Shown: positions 12,537 to 21,870, counted from the first letter of the stretch. The stretch is 64,000 bases of DNA from Klebsiella oxytoca NBRC 105695 (GCF_001598695.1 NZ_BCZK01000008.1:222462-286461), one strand, 5' to 3'. Notes: generated by a model not told the origin, from the letters alone. Numbers and translations: made by a program.

Positions 12537-13112
12537 GTGCAACGTGAAGAAGTCCTGGGTGAAGCCATCCAAATCCTCGAAATCGAGGGTATCGCTAACA
12601 CCACGCTGGAAATGGTCGCCGAGCGCGTGGCTTACCCGCTCAATGACCTCAAACGTTTCTGGCCCGATCGCGAGGCGCTGCTTTATGACGCGCTTCGCCA
12701 TCTTAGCCATCAGGTCGATGCCTGGCGCCGTCAGCTTTTACTCGACGAGTCGCTAAGCGCAGAGCAGAAACTGCTGGCCCGCTACGCCGCGCTGACCACC
12801 TGCGTTAGCAACCATCGTTATCCCGGCTGCCTGTTTATCGCCGCCTGTACTTTTTACCCGGACGCTCAGCACCCGATCCATCAGTTGGCCGAGCAGCAGA
12901 AGCAGGCTTCTCTGGCCTATACCCACGAACTGCTTAGCCAGCTGGAGGTTGACGATCCGGCGATGGTCGCGAAGCAGATGGAGCTGATCATCGAAGGTTG
13001 CCTGAGCCGCCTGCTGATCAAACGTAGCCAGACTGACGTCGATACCGCACGTCGCCTGGCAGAAGATATTTTGCGTTTTGCCCAGTGCCGGATGGGCGGT
13101 GCGCTGACCTGA
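12537..13112 (+). CDS. yjdC: YjdC-like TetR family transcriptional regulator
   Basis: A 191-residue one-component regulator with an N-terminal helix-turn-helix ([24 protein letters not shown], residues about 16-39) and an all-helical ligand or dimerisation domain. The GTG at 12537 is chosen because GGAGGAG ends 6 bp upstream and the length equals E. coli YjdC. An ATG at 12522 with AGGAGG only 4 bp away is a plausible alternative adding five residues. It follows dsbD by about 40 bp and is probably in the same operon. The ligand and targets are unknown. Confidence 0.88.
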   Translation: MQREEVLGEAIQILEIEGIANTTLEMVAERVAYPLNDLKRFWPDREALLYDALRHLSHQVDAWRRQLLLDESLSAEQKLLARYAALTTCVSNHRYPGCLFIAACTFYPDAQHPIHQLAEQQKQASLAYTHELLSQLEVDDPAMVAKQMELIIEGCLSRLLIKRSQTDVDTARRLAEDILRFAQCRMGGALT

Positions 13113-13180
13113 TTCCGATATCTTAACCGATTCATCGCGCATATAATTCCCCACTCATCGATATGCTGACAGGGTTTGAT

Positions 13181-15271
13181 ATGCGCTCTCTTCTTTGGGC
13201 TGCCATTATGGGGCTGTGTTCGACACCGCTTCTGGCAGCCTCTCCGCAAGGTTTCTCTTTCGCGCATAAAGACTGGGAGCTCGCCTGCGACAACACCGGC
13301 ACCTGCCGGGCCGCAGGCTATGGCGTCACCATGGGCGAAGTCAGCGTTCTGCTGACCCGCAATGCGGGCGCGGCGCAGCACGTCGTCGCCGTTGCGACCT
13401 TCGCGCAAACCGAACGCGATATTCCGCCCGACGCCACGGTCACTCTGTTCATCGACGATCGCGACAACGGCGCCCTCGAAGCCGTCGACGAGAGCCATTT
13501 TCGCTTTGATGATAGCCAGACGTCGGCCCTGATTCAGGCCCTGGAGCATAACGGCAAAATTGAGCTGGCGATTAACGGCGAGCGCAAGGTGCTGTCCAGC
13601 GCAGGCAGCAGCGCCGCATTTCTGAAAATGGATGAGTTCCAGCAGCGCCTGGGCACCGCCGATGCGCTGATGCGTCAAGGAGATGCCGGCGATGACAACG
13701 TTTTGCCGGCGGCGCCCGCGCCGGAAATCATCGCCGCGCCGGTCATTAACAATGCCGCTGCCGCGACGCTGACGGCAAAACAGCGGCAGAAGCTTCTTCC
13801 GCAGCTAACCCCCGTGCTTAACAGCCATTGCGACGACTGGCAAAACGCCGACATCCCGGCCTCCGAGCGTCAGCTCACCGCCACCCCGCTGGATAAAAAC
13901 CACACCTTGATTCAGGCCCTTTGCTGGCGCGCGGCCTACAACGACGGCTACGCCATATGGGTGGTCGACAAAGCATTTATGACTCAGCCTCAGCTGATCG
14001 CTACCGACGCCTCCAGCTATGGCGATGGCGTGCTTACCTTTTTCAACAAGGGCCGCGGTATTGCCGACTGTATCAGCGGAGAAGAGCGCGTGTGGGACGG
14101 CCGGACCTTTGTTCAGAGCCTGAAATACACCACCGGCGACTGCCGGGAAATCGCCCCCGGCGGCGCATGGATGTTGCCCACTTTCGTCAGTCAGGTTATC
14201 CCCAGGCAGCAAAAAGAAGCCGATAATAATGCGCTGAAAGCGCTGTATAACGCCGTGTTAAAAGAGCAGAAGGTCAACCCTGAACTGGATCTGAATAAGA
14301 TCGCCGAACAGTTTCCCCTCAGCGGCAAGGTCAGCCATTTTACGCTGACCTACGCGGACGACTCTCTGGTCTCGACGAGCAAACCTTCCGCCGATATCAG
14401 CGATGATGAGTGGCAGGCGTTTCTCCAGTCTGATATCAGCGCCGACTCCGAAAACGGCAAAGTCAGCTTCACCCTGGTGGATCTCGACGGTGACGGCAGA
14501 CGCGATTTAATTATCGATAGCTACGTCGGCGGCACCGGACTCTTTAGCTATACCGGAGTCTTAAAACGCAACGACGACGCTTTCGAAACGGTCAACAGCG
14601 ACGATAGCGGCAACGGCGATGATTTTGACGCAGGGGTTCCCGGCGCGCTTTTTTCCCTTAACGGCCGCGGCGCCAACCAGTGGAGCCAGTGGGTACGCAT
14701 TAATGGCCAGGTTTATGCCCTCTGGTACAACGGTCAGTTTGGCGAAGATAATCTCTATTTATTGCGTCCGTTTGCCCCCTCGGGCAGTAGCGCGCCCGCG
14801 GTGACGATCCGCTATCGCTACACTCTCAATGACATCCGCTCGCCGGAAAAAGGCCAGCCGCTGACGCCCGCGTTAAGCGACGGGGAAAAAACGGATCTGC
14901 TGAAGTCGCTGGAGGTGATGCAGAGCAGCCTGCTTAAGGATAAGCCGCAGAGCGACGGCGAAGCCCCAATCTGCCCTATTCCTCCGGGCACGTCGGCCGA
15001 CGATGCGGAAAGTTACTATAGCGGCGTGGCGTCTAACTATATTTATGAAACCGTCGCCTATATTCCGGTCTGGCTGAATGATAAATGTTTTATCGGCACC
15101 ATCTTTAGCCACCACGGCGCATACCGTCACGGCGTCGACGCGGAAATTACCATCAGCTCGCCGCGCGATGACGAAGACGTCGTCGGCGACTACGCGATCT
15201 CCGGACTTCGCCACGCGATCTCAGTGACCAGCGGCTGGAAGAACCGCGAAGGCGATAACGGCATGATGTAA
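13181..15271 (+). CDS. Exported DUF1176 protein with long C-terminal extension
   Basis: A 696-residue secreted protein. Starting at 13181 gives a clean signal peptide (RSLLWAAIMGLCSTPLLAA). The first half matches DUF1176: a cysteine pair in CDNTGTC, repeated acidic segments and IADCISGEERVWDGRTF. The second half (after about residue 350) is not part of the usual DUF1176 protein of roughly 350 residues and contains LVDLDGDGRRDLIIDSY, a calcium-binding or VCBS-like loop. Function unknown, envelope-associated by inference. It lies between yjdC and the tRNA, where E. coli has no such gene. Confidence 0.8.
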   Translation: MRSLLWAAIMGLCSTPLLAASPQGFSFAHKDWELACDNTGTCRAAGYGVTMGEVSVLLTRNAGAAQHVVAVATFAQTERDIPPDATVTLFIDDRDNGALEAVDESHFRFDDSQTSALIQALEHNGKIELAINGERKVLSSAGSSAAFLKMDEFQQRLGTADALMRQGDAGDDNVLPAAPAPEIIAAPVINNAAAATLTAKQRQKLLPQLTPVLNSHCDDWQNADIPASERQLTATPLDKNHTLIQALCWRAAYNDGYAIWVVDKAFMTQPQLIATDASSYGDGVLTFFNKGRGIADCISGEERVWDGRTFVQSLKYTTGDCREIAPGGAWMLPTFVSQVIPRQQKEADNNALKALYNAVLKEQKVNPELDLNKIAEQFPLSGKVSHFTLTYADDSLVSTSKPSADISDDEWQAFLQSDISADSENGKVSFTLVDLDGDGRRDLIIDSYVGGTGLFSYTGVLKRNDDAFETVNSDDSGNGDDFDAGVPGALFSLNGRGANQWSQWVRINGQVYALWYNGQFGEDNLYLLRPFAPSGSSAPAVTIRYRYTLNDIRSPEKGQPLTPALSDGEKTDLLKSLEVMQSSLLKDKPQSDGEAPICPIPPGTSADDAESYYSGVASNYIYETVAYIPVWLNDKCFIGTIFSHHGAYRHGVDAEITISSPRDDEDVVGDYAISGLRHAISVTSGWKNREGDNGMM

Positions 15272-15386
15272 TTTCCCGCAGAATAGCGCGCTCAGACGCA
15301 GAATTGCCGCAAAGTTAAGCAACCGGTAGATAAATCGAGAAATTTGATTGACGGAGCGTACGGATTACGGTTTAATGCGCCCCGTT

Positions 15387-15462
15387 GCCCGGATAGCTCA
15401 GTCGGTAGAGCAGGGGATTGAAAATCCCCGTGTCCTTGGTTCGATTCCGAGTCCGGGCACCA
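15387..15462 (+). tRNA. pheU: tRNA-Phe (GAA), ICE attachment gene
   Basis: A 76-nt tRNA with GCCCGGA/TCCGGGC acceptor stem, anticodon GAA at 15420-15422 in loop TTGAAAA, TTCGATTCC T-loop, and encoded CCA. Its position beside the yjdC-dsbD cluster corresponds to E. coli pheU. The gene remains intact because the ICE duplicated its 3' half at the far end. Confidence 0.97.
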
Positions 15463-15469
15463 CTATTCA
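15414..15469. repeat. attL: 56-bp direct repeat (tRNA-Phe 3' half)
   Basis: The stretch from the anticodon stem of tRNA-Phe through CCACTATTCA is repeated without mismatch at 63761-63816. The flanking bases differ on both sides, defining the repeat precisely. An integrase gene lies directly inside it. Confidence 0.93.
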
Positions 15470-15576
15470 AAGCCGGTTGGTCAGATTTGCAAGATGCAAT
15501 CCTGACGGACACGAAGGCGAGCCAGTAAAAACACGATGTAACGCTGTTACTTGTGGTTGAAAAAAGGCTCTTGGAA

Positions 15577-15606
15577 AACAGACTTGCTCCAACAAGTCTG
15601 TTTTTT
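15577..15606 (+). terminator. Rho-independent terminator downstream of tRNA-Phe inside the ICE
   Basis: Perfect 10-bp stem AACAGACTTG/CAAGTCTGTT with a 6-nt loop and a T6 run. It supplies a terminator for the tRNA transcript after integration separated it from the native one near 63820. Confidence 0.88.
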
Positions 15607-15683
15607 CGCGTCTGATATTTACAAGAAATCTTTTCAATGTCAAATAATGTAAGTATTTGACGCCATTCCTGAAGCCTTCCTCA

Positions 15684-16646
15684 CTACATCAATTCGGTTT
15701 CCAGTATATCCCGCAGGCTATCAACACTTTCATCAATGTATTCCAGCGTTGATGTGATGCTGACATGACCCAGCAGTTTCTTCACCGCATACAAATTGCG
15801 CTCAGGTGATTTCATCATGTGGGTTGCCACCGTATGGCGGAACCGGTGTGGCGTGATCGTAAACTTACATTCCCGGGATAAACGGCGAAAGAACGCTCTC
15901 AGCGGGTACTCGTTCATCACCTCCGGATACTTACTCTTTCTCATCAGGTCGAACCAGCCCACATTGAACACCTGATCGTCCGACTCCATCCCAGCCTCAC
16001 CGGCTTTTCTCACCAGTTCCTCCAGCGACGGATACAATGACGAGACGATCGGAACCCGGTGTTCACGATGGTTTTTCGCCCCCTCGATGTTCAGGTCAAT
16101 CCACCGTTCCTCAAGATTAATGTCGCCCAGCCGGATATGCAGAAGCTGATTTTGTCGGATAGCGGTATAACGAAACACATTCACCACCGTCAGCCAGAAC
16201 CACGCCGGGAGTAGCGCATTTCTGCGACAGTTGAACATACTGCTGTTCCCCTGCCTTCCCTCTGTTTCCAAATACTGCTCCATCAGCCGGTACATCGCGT
16301 CCATTTGCGTCTGTGTCAGCGTCTTCTTCTTTTTCGTGCCCGGGCGAACAACCGCGCCGTTAAAAGGATTTTCGGCCTGCGGCAACAATCCCTGCTTAAT
16401 GCCGAAATTAAACAGCGCCCTCATATGCGCAACTTTGTTGTTCCACGTCCGGGTCGCACAATTCTGGTCGTTCAGCACCGTATGACGCCATTTCAACACC
16501 GTCAGGTGATCGATCTTAGTCGGGTTAAACGATGTGAACCCTTCAAATGAGCGAACCACTTTCTGGTAGCTCCACTCCGTCGCCGGTCGTAATGATTTGC
16601 TGTAAAAATACTGTTCAGTAAGAAGCCCAAAGGAGACATCATTCAT
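15684..16646 (-). CDS. Site-specific tyrosine recombinase (ICE integrase)
   Basis: A 320-residue integrase that should catalyse integration and excision at tRNA-Phe. The N-terminal SAM-like core-binding domain covers about residues 1-110. The catalytic domain shows the first arginine in YTAIRQNQLLHIR, then HRFRHTVATHM (His-x-x-Arg), LLGHVSITST (second His) and the nucleophile in LEYID near residue 305. The start at 16646 has AAGGAT 7 bp upstream; the alternative start seven codons upstream overlaps traI. It lies directly inside attL, reading toward it. Confidence 0.93.
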   Translation of the reverse strand: MNDVSFGLLTEQYFYSKSLRPATEWSYQKVVRSFEGFTSFNPTKIDHLTVLKWRHTVLNDQNCATRTWNNKVAHMRALFNFGIKQGLLPQAENPFNGAVVRPGTKKKKTLTQTQMDAMYRLMEQYLETEGRQGNSSMFNCRRNALLPAWFWLTVVNVFRYTAIRQNQLLHIRLGDINLEERWIDLNIEGAKNHREHRVPIVSSLYPSLEELVRKAGEAGMESDDQVFNVGWFDLMRKSKYPEVMNEYPLRAFFRRLSRECKFTITPHRFRHTVATHMMKSPERNLYAVKKLLGHVSITSTLEYIDESVDSLRDILETELM

Positions 16647-16656
16647 TAGAATATCC

Positions 16657-18048
16657 TTATATAACAATCAGTAACGGGTTATCCCCAGGATTGTTATCGC
16701 CCGTAAAAATCTTACTGGCAAGTATCAGATAGCCACTCAGTTTCTGAAAGCGCCCTTCCCGTTGTTCATTCTGGTACAACTGGCAGGTATACATCGTGCC
16801 ATTGTCCTGCCGATGATGCCCCAGTCTCTCAAATGCTTTCTGAAGCCTGGCTTTATCCTCTCCTGGCGCGTTCGTCTCCGTCAGATACTGGTGAAAAATC
16901 CCCGGCGCACGCAGAAACACGTAACCGGCGACCAGATGAATCCGCCCTTCAGGCTTGTTCGGAATCAGACTACCGGAACGGCATCCCGTGACCAGCCATT
17001 GCCAGAATACCTCTCCGGGATCGTTCAACTCGGCCGATGGCGGGATTTCTCCGATTTCTGCTGCATCAACGCTGGCGAAGCCCATCATTGCCAGCAACGC
17101 GTCAGTATCATCCGGCTCTTGCTGCTCATCCGGGAATATCAGGTCAGCATCCGACACAGGAGCAGGTTCCGCTACCGAAAGGATTTCCTCTTCGGAATAC
17201 GACGCAACCAGCTCCGTCGTATCATCAGATAGCCCGGACAGCAACGTGCCACCCTGCAATGGTTCAGCCTGAACCGGAACTATTGTGGCCGGTGCAACCA
17301 GTGCCTCACTTTCTGGCGCTCCGGCAGTGAGGCGAATAGCTTCCGTTACAATAGCGTTGACCACACCCGACTGCGCCCGGAAGCCAGTCAGGTACGTTGA
17401 CAGGGTCTTGATGGCCTCTGGCCAGCTGCTCAGCCAGACAATCGCTTCAGGAGGAATAACCTTCCATGCCAGCATGGCACCAAAACTCTGCAACCGTTCC
17501 GGAGACGGTTCCGGCGCAAAACGAAAGCGATAAGGTTCCGGAGGCGTATCCAGTAGCGGAAACCAGCGTTTGCCGTTCTCCAGCTCGACGTGAAGATGGC
17601 AAAGATATTCAAGCGAATGCAACATTGCCGCATAGACCACCACCGCATTCCAGGCCGCGCTTTGCGCCGCCTGTTCTTCTGGCGGTGCGCCAACCGGCAA
17701 CATGTAACTTTTCGACAATCGCGCCGCATACGACACCGTTTCCAGCATATAGTCAGCCATCCCTCCGGGACGGGCATACGGCCCACTTTCCGTAAGAGGA
17801 AATTGCTGCATCAGCGCCATGCAATGCTCCAGCGGAGCAAGGTAATACTGTCGATACATGTCTTTCGGCAGGGAGGAATAATCCCAGAGCGATTGCAGCC
17901 ACTGCTGACGCCGGGTTGTCACCAGCAGTTCGCTGGCAGTCATGGGCAGAAAGTAGCCAGGAGGCAAAGAGGGTTCTATCGCCTTAACGGTCGGCGGAGC
18001 ATCCGGGCGTGAACGCCCCGGACGGAGAAAAGATTTCAGATTCAACAT
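16657..18048 (-). CDS. traI: TraI-like MobH-family relaxase with degenerate HD motif
   Basis: A 463-residue protein with the TraI_2 architecture (ICE_TraI_Pfluor type). The N-terminal region contains ARPGG followed by AAMLH, where an HD phosphohydrolase fold is expected. A low-complexity acidic linker (about residues 240-330) and a C-terminal domain (EVFWQWLVTGCRSGSLIPN ... RIHLVAGYVFLRAPGIFHQYL) follow. Family members usually show a histidine before the PGG, a histidine a few residues after it, and an HD pair. Here those positions read Y, Y and HS, so only one metal ligand is evident. It is also shorter than most relaxases of the family. It is placed next to int as in related ICEs. Confidence 0.75.
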   Translation of the reverse strand: MLNLKSFLRPGRSRPDAPPTVKAIEPSLPPGYFLPMTASELLVTTRRQQWLQSLWDYSSLPKDMYRQYYLAPLEHCMALMQQFPLTESGPYARPGGMADYMLETVSYAARLSKSYMLPVGAPPEEQAAQSAAWNAVVVYAAMLHSLEYLCHLHVELENGKRWFPLLDTPPEPYRFRFAPEPSPERLQSFGAMLAWKVIPPEAIVWLSSWPEAIKTLSTYLTGFRAQSGVVNAIVTEAIRLTAGAPESEALVAPATIVPVQAEPLQGGTLLSGLSDDTTELVASYSEEEILSVAEPAPVSDADLIFPDEQQEPDDTDALLAMMGFASVDAAEIGEIPPSAELNDPGEVFWQWLVTGCRSGSLIPNKPEGRIHLVAGYVFLRAPGIFHQYLTETNAPGEDKARLQKAFERLGHHRQDNGTMYTCQLYQNEQREGRFQKLSGYLILASKIFTGDNNPGDNPLLIVI

Positions 18049-18143
18049 AGCAGAAGCCTGTTAAGTGGAAATTCCGCTACGTTAAACGCTGGTTCTCATT
18101 GGGCAATCAACAACTCACAATTCGATTTCGAACTTTTAACCTG

Positions 18144-19013
18144 TCAGGCCAGCACGCTTCTGGCAAGATCAACAAGGTTCATTTTCCTGTTAGCTTCATT
18201 TTTACTGTTTATCAGTTTCAGGAAATAGTCGTGTTCAAAAATAATTTCCCTTTTGCATACCGTTTCCTGTTTTGAGTTCGCAATATTGAACTCAATACTT
18301 TCAGACAACGTATGTTGATCAACATGGCGACGATGTCTGATGAAACTAAAACTCAAATCGCAGAATTTTTTATCGTCCTTAATATCAATTTGCCCATTGG
18401 CATTCCAGGTTAAATCTGGTCGTCTGGTTAAGAGTTCTTCGGTAAATTTTGCATCGAAAAATATCCGTCCTCTCAACCGCTTAGCCTGCATCATGTATGC
18501 AAATACCCAAGGTATATTCTGCCGTGTTGCTCCCCTGTAGCGCCAGCCTTCAGCCGCACGGTATTCTTCAAGCATCTGTTTCGCCAGGGCAAATGAGATC
18601 CTCATTCCAGTTCCCTTTTCTAACAGGTAAATAACCCGGTCAAATTGCTCAATTAAGGTTTGTTTTATCAATACAGCAAGTTCACTACCCGCCGCTCGCC
18701 GATCATCTTTCGTTAGATGCTTATTCTTGCTGGCATATGGGCACCACTCATATTCTTCCTTATCAACACGACCTTTCAACGGTACAGCCACGGCACCGGC
18801 AGTCGGGAAGAAGTGCTTCCCATACGGCGCATCACGCTCAAGCATTCCTATAATCTGGATCGGGTTGTCACAAGCCGGGCAAACCGCAAACCATCCCTGG
18901 TGACCATTAATTGGCTGATACCAGGGAGCCTGCTTTTTCGTAACCTGATCAAAGTTCTCCTGGGTAATCTTGTGAACCTGCTGTGTATCAACGGAAATTT
19001 TGAATACATCCAT
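18144..19013 (-). CDS. Hypothetical protein with possible zinc-binding N-terminal region
   Basis: A 289-residue soluble protein I do not recognise. A CPACDNPIQIIGM segment near residue 46 and WCPYASKNKH near residue 90 could form a zinc site. The C-terminal half is basic and AT-rich at the DNA level. GAGG precedes the ATG and overlaps the end of the preceding small gene region, 9 bp away, so the two are co-translated. It is encoded between the relaxase and the exonuclease; a role in DNA processing is possible but not shown. Confidence 0.7.
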   Translation of the reverse strand: MDVFKISVDTQQVHKITQENFDQVTKKQAPWYQPINGHQGWFAVCPACDNPIQIIGMLERDAPYGKHFFPTAGAVAVPLKGRVDKEEYEWCPYASKNKHLTKDDRRAAGSELAVLIKQTLIEQFDRVIYLLEKGTGMRISFALAKQMLEEYRAAEGWRYRGATRQNIPWVFAYMMQAKRLRGRIFFDAKFTEELLTRRPDLTWNANGQIDIKDDKKFCDLSFSFIRHRRHVDQHTLSESIEFNIANSKQETVCKREIIFEHDYFLKLINSKNEANRKMNLVDLARSVLA

Positions 19014-19022
19014 TGTTATGCC

Positions 19023-19247
19023 TCATGACGGGTATCCCAGCGCAGTATGGTTAGCGATAAGACACCACCAGTCCGCGCCAATTTCAGGTACATGGCCGTG
19101 CTCCTCTGCCACCTTCAGACATGAGAGTATCGTTTCAAGGGAAACGGCGAAATGATCATGACCATTATCAAGCACAAAAACTGCACTGCTGTCACAGCAG
19201 TCAACATCAATATGAGTACGCGTTACAGCAAGAGTGTTATCTTTCAT
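19023..19247 (-). CDS. Small hypothetical ICE protein (74 aa)
   Basis: Starts at 19247 (MKDNTLAVTRTHIDVDCCD); the longer reading extends through a terminator and is rejected. The composition resembles other small proteins of this operon, with acidic, cysteine- and tryptophan-containing segments (EIGADWWCLIANH). No domain is recognised. Its stop codon lies 9 bp before the next gene. Confidence 0.6.
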   Translation of the reverse strand: MKDNTLAVTRTHIDVDCCDSSAVFVLDNGHDHFAVSLETILSCLKVAEEHGHVPEIGADWWCLIANHTALGYPS

Positions 19248-19332
19248 CAGTAAGACCTTTTTATTGGATAAAAACGAAAACATATCCCGATGAGCTAAGT
19301 GAACAATCAAAAACTCTATCCCCAAAAATGAA

Positions 19333-19354
19333 AAATGCCCCCGCAGGAGCATTT
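19333..19354 (-). terminator. Rho-independent terminator after the exonuclease gene
   Basis: On the minus strand AAATGCTCC, loop TGC, then GGGGGCATTT followed by TTCATTTTT. It is located 25 bp after the exonuclease stop. Confidence 0.8.
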
Positions 19355-19378
19355 CAGGTAAAAAGTGAACCGTTCCCC

Positions 19379-20224
19379 CTAAAACTCTCGCATTTCACAC
19401 TGCAACTGAGAGTAATATTCAGCAATGGCATTCACGACTTGTGCCGTCATTACAGCGTCGGTCACGGCAGAATGTGCCAGCCCGGTCCAGGTCAAGCCAG
19501 CCTGACTGGCCGCATTGGCTAGTGATATGGTGCCGTAACGGTTGGTAGCACCATAGTACCTGGCAGAAAGCATCATTGCGCAGTGAGTTGTCAGGGAACC
19601 CAGCCAGTGAGCAGGATCGTTGTGCGCTGCCGCCGTCTGCTTCAAGATACGTATATCAAAACTAGCATTGAAAATTACCAACGGTCGCTGGCCGATATGG
19701 AATTGCAGTCGTTCTGCCACATCAGACCAACAGGGAGCATCGACCAGTGCTACGTCATCAATTCCATGCACTGCTGAGGCTTCCGGACTGATACTCACGG
19801 TAGGTTTCAAGCGGGTCTCATATACTACGCAGCCCAAAGCATCTACCAGGCCGATTTCCAGCGCCTCAGCCTTAGCATCGAGTCCTGTTGTTTCGGTATC
19901 AAGAAAAAGAGGCTCCTGACTGAGCCAGTTATGTGCCTGTACGGCGCATCGCCCTCTTTCGCTTTTCAGTTTGGCCTGTATCGCCAACCGGGCACTCGCC
20001 TGCTGCTGTTTTTCTGTTTGGGGGCGTTTTTCGCGCATGGGGATGCAATCAGATATTTTGTAAACTCCATATTTACCGCCATAACTGCTTTTATACCATT
20101 TTACCGGCACTGCCCCGGGAGCGGGTTTCATCCTGAATTCATCACGAAGCCGTCCTTTAGTGAAACATTTATTCTCCACCAGAGCCGCATTTCGACGGTC
20201 TTTTAAATCATCATTATTCATCAT
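19379..20224 (-). CDS. DnaQ-like 3'-5' exonuclease (DEDDh)
   Basis: A 281-residue protein with a C-terminal DnaQ/RNase T exonuclease domain (about residues 105-270). Visible motifs are ExoI FLDTETTGL, ExoII IFNASFDIRIL and ExoIII HSAVTDA, giving the full D-E-D-D-h set. A basic N-terminal region of about 100 residues has no recognised fold. The ATG at 20224 follows AGGTCAGGG and is followed by a second ATG. An attenuator-like hairpin pair lies about 150 bp upstream. Such exonucleases are common ICE accessory genes; the substrate is unknown. Confidence 0.85.
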   Translation of the reverse strand: MMNNDDLKDRRNAALVENKCFTKGRLRDEFRMKPAPGAVPVKWYKSSYGGKYGVYKISDCIPMREKRPQTEKQQQASARLAIQAKLKSERGRCAVQAHNWLSQEPLFLDTETTGLDAKAEALEIGLVDALGCVVYETRLKPTVSISPEASAVHGIDDVALVDAPCWSDVAERLQFHIGQRPLVIFNASFDIRILKQTAAAHNDPAHWLGSLTTHCAMMLSARYYGATNRYGTISLANAASQAGLTWTGLAHSAVTDAVMTAQVVNAIAEYYSQLQCEMREF

Positions 20225-20375
20225 CCCTGACCTCTGTTTGTTTAAATGAACGTTGTTTTTGCTGCCCAAGGCCCCGGACTACCTTGTATCGGCAGTGATA
20301 ACGCGCAGTCTGGTTAAACAAAAAGATAAATTCCGCTATATGCGAATTGTGGTTTTCCATAAGGATGTTTCCGTA

Positions 20376-20419
20376 AATAAAGAGGAAACATCCCTCAGGG
20401 GAATGTTTCCCCTGAGAGG
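20376..20419 (-). promoter_or_regulatory. Attenuator-like element 5 (between ardC and exonuclease)
   Basis: Terminator-like hairpin GGAAACAT/ATGTTTCC followed on the minus strand by TCTTTATTT. It overlaps a second hairpin built from CCCTCAGGGGAA and TTCCCCTGAG. The shared arm means the two cannot form together. A further copy of the ATGTTTCC arm at 20364-20372 offers a third pairing. Same layout as the elements at 21408, 21824, 22605, 23163 and 48801. Confidence 0.7.
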
Positions 20420-20454
20420 TGACGGGTCGATTAAATCAACGTTGGTAAAGTTGG

Positions 20455-21390
20455 TTACGCTGCCAGCGCCTGCTCCCGCAACACCAGGTATTCAAATGCT
20501 TCCCGGGCAAAGCGAGCGGCACGAAATACAGCGCGGTTGTCTTCCTTCAGCGTTTGCAGCCACGAGGCAATATAGCTCTCATGTTGCAGGTCGCCATGAA
20601 TGCCAAGTTCAGCACACAGAAATGCCGATCCCATCTCCGCTATCAGCTCCTCAAATCCATAAACCGGATCGCCGAACTTCTTCGAAGTGGAAACAATGCC
20701 TTCACGCGCCAGTCGCGAAGCGTGCCCGGTGGAATGCACCAGTTCATGCAACAGCGTACTGTAGTAGTCTTCCGCCGAATCAAACTGAGCGGCTTCCGGC
20801 ATCATAATGTGGTCAACACCCGGGCGGTAATAGGCACGATCCTGATGACGATGTATCACAGATACGCCGCTACAGGCTGCTATCTGTTCTGCCCGGGTGA
20901 TACGCTTCACGTCGGGCAAAAACGGTATTTCCGGATAAAGATTGTCGGGCAGGTTTTCACACTGCTCAACGTTGAAGAGGTGGAAGCTGGTCATAAAACA
21001 GCGATCCCGCATGACCACCTCGCCGTTCTCATCAAACACCGGCTGGCCGCTGTCATCCGTTGCCTCTTTCTGGAACGGTTTAAACAGTGTCACCAGCGTC
21101 GATTTTTCACCTTTCCGGACATGACCACCGGCATCCAGCGCCTGTTTGAACGTCAGCCAGCGATTGGAATAAAATCCCTTATCGGCAGCATCGATCCATA
21201 ACAGCATCACGTTAATACCGCTGTAGTTCCGACCAGTGATGGCATTAGCAGGCAAACCCTCTTTTCCGGTTTGCCATGCTTTACGCCAGGGCGTCGTCCC
21301 GTTCTCCAGCGCCGTAATAATCTTATCGGTTACGGTCTGGAATAAATCCTGCCGTGGGGCAGATTTACGGTGAGTTGTTTTCTTCGTCAT
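20455..21390 (-). CDS. ardC: ArdC-type antirestriction protein (ssDNA-binding zincin)
   Basis: A 311-residue protein with an N-terminal single-strand DNA-binding domain (DUF1738-like: TPWRKAW, GRNYSGINVMLLW, WLTFKQALDAGGHVRKGEK). The C-terminal zincin-like peptidase has the metal motif HELVHSTGHASRL near residue 220 and a downstream glutamate in YGFEELIAEMGSA. The family protects incoming single-stranded DNA from host restriction during conjugation. Preceded by an attenuator-like element and part of the antirestriction operon. Confidence 0.9.
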   Translation of the reverse strand: MTKKTTHRKSAPRQDLFQTVTDKIITALENGTTPWRKAWQTGKEGLPANAITGRNYSGINVMLLWIDAADKGFYSNRWLTFKQALDAGGHVRKGEKSTLVTLFKPFQKEATDDSGQPVFDENGEVVMRDRCFMTSFHLFNVEQCENLPDNLYPEIPFLPDVKRITRAEQIAACSGVSVIHRHQDRAYYRPGVDHIMMPEAAQFDSAEDYYSTLLHELVHSTGHASRLAREGIVSTSKKFGDPVYGFEELIAEMGSAFLCAELGIHGDLQHESYIASWLQTLKEDNRAVFRAARFAREAFEYLVLREQALAA

Positions 21391-21407
21391 ATGCCATTCC
21401 CGTCAAT

Positions 21408-21453
21408 AAAAAAACGGGGATGGCTCCCGAACGGGGAACAATCCCCGTTTGGG
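21408..21453 (-). promoter_or_regulatory. Attenuator-like element 4 (upstream of ardC)
   Basis: Minus-strand hairpin ACGGGGAT/ATCCCCGT followed by a run of seven T residues (terminator form). The overlapping pairing CCCAAACGGGGA/TCCCCGTTCGGG is the alternative form. The T run ends 18 bp before the ardC start codon. Confidence 0.75.
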
Positions 21454-21466
21454 TTAAAGTAAAAAG

Positions 21467-21805
21467 TCAGTCCATCGCAGCCATAGCTAACGATTCATCC
21501 AGGCCAACCTTGAAAAAATGATCCCAGGTTCCCGGGCACACTGTTCTGGCAAGCTCCATAACCTCATCGAAAAGAGCCTTGCATGAAGGGTGCGCATAAC
21601 GCGGCAAATCGCCAACACATCCCCGTGCAAAAGTTCGGGCCAGACTGGCAATCGTCCACTGATTATCCGTGAAGTTATCCTCATCCGGTTGTGTTCCGAT
21701 ATCCAGACGTTCGAATGCGGCCACAACCAACAAATCACCTTCAAGTTTTGCCAGCTCGCATAAATCTTCAGCAGAAAATACGCTATTTGTCTGGTCTGTC
21801 ATCAT
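21467..21805 (-). CDS. Hypothetical ICE protein (112 aa)
   Basis: Starts at ATGATG (21805/21802) after TTGAGGAAC; the longer reading runs through an attenuator-like element and is rejected. Soluble, acidic and unrecognised. Its last residues (LAMAAMD) and the DNA just past its stop resemble the end of the ardB gene (IMAAID), suggesting the two 3' ends were shared or duplicated during assembly of this operon. Confidence 0.65.
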   Translation of the reverse strand: MMTDQTNSVFSAEDLCELAKLEGDLLVVAAFERLDIGTQPDEDNFTDNQWTIASLARTFARGCVGDLPRYAHPSCKALFDEVMELARTVCPGTWDHFFKVGLDESLAMAAMD

Positions 21806-21823
21806 GGTCAGTTCCTCAATAAT

Positions 21824-21870
21824 TAAAAAGGAACCGTCCTCCCCACCGGGAAACGAGTTCCCTGTAGGGG
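21824..21870 (-). promoter_or_regulatory. Attenuator-like element 3
   Basis: Minus-strand hairpin GGAAC/GTTCC with T5 immediately after (terminator form). It overlaps CCCCTACAGGGAA/TTTCCCGGTGGGG (alternative form). It lies 18 bp upstream of the 112-aa gene. Confidence 0.72.
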
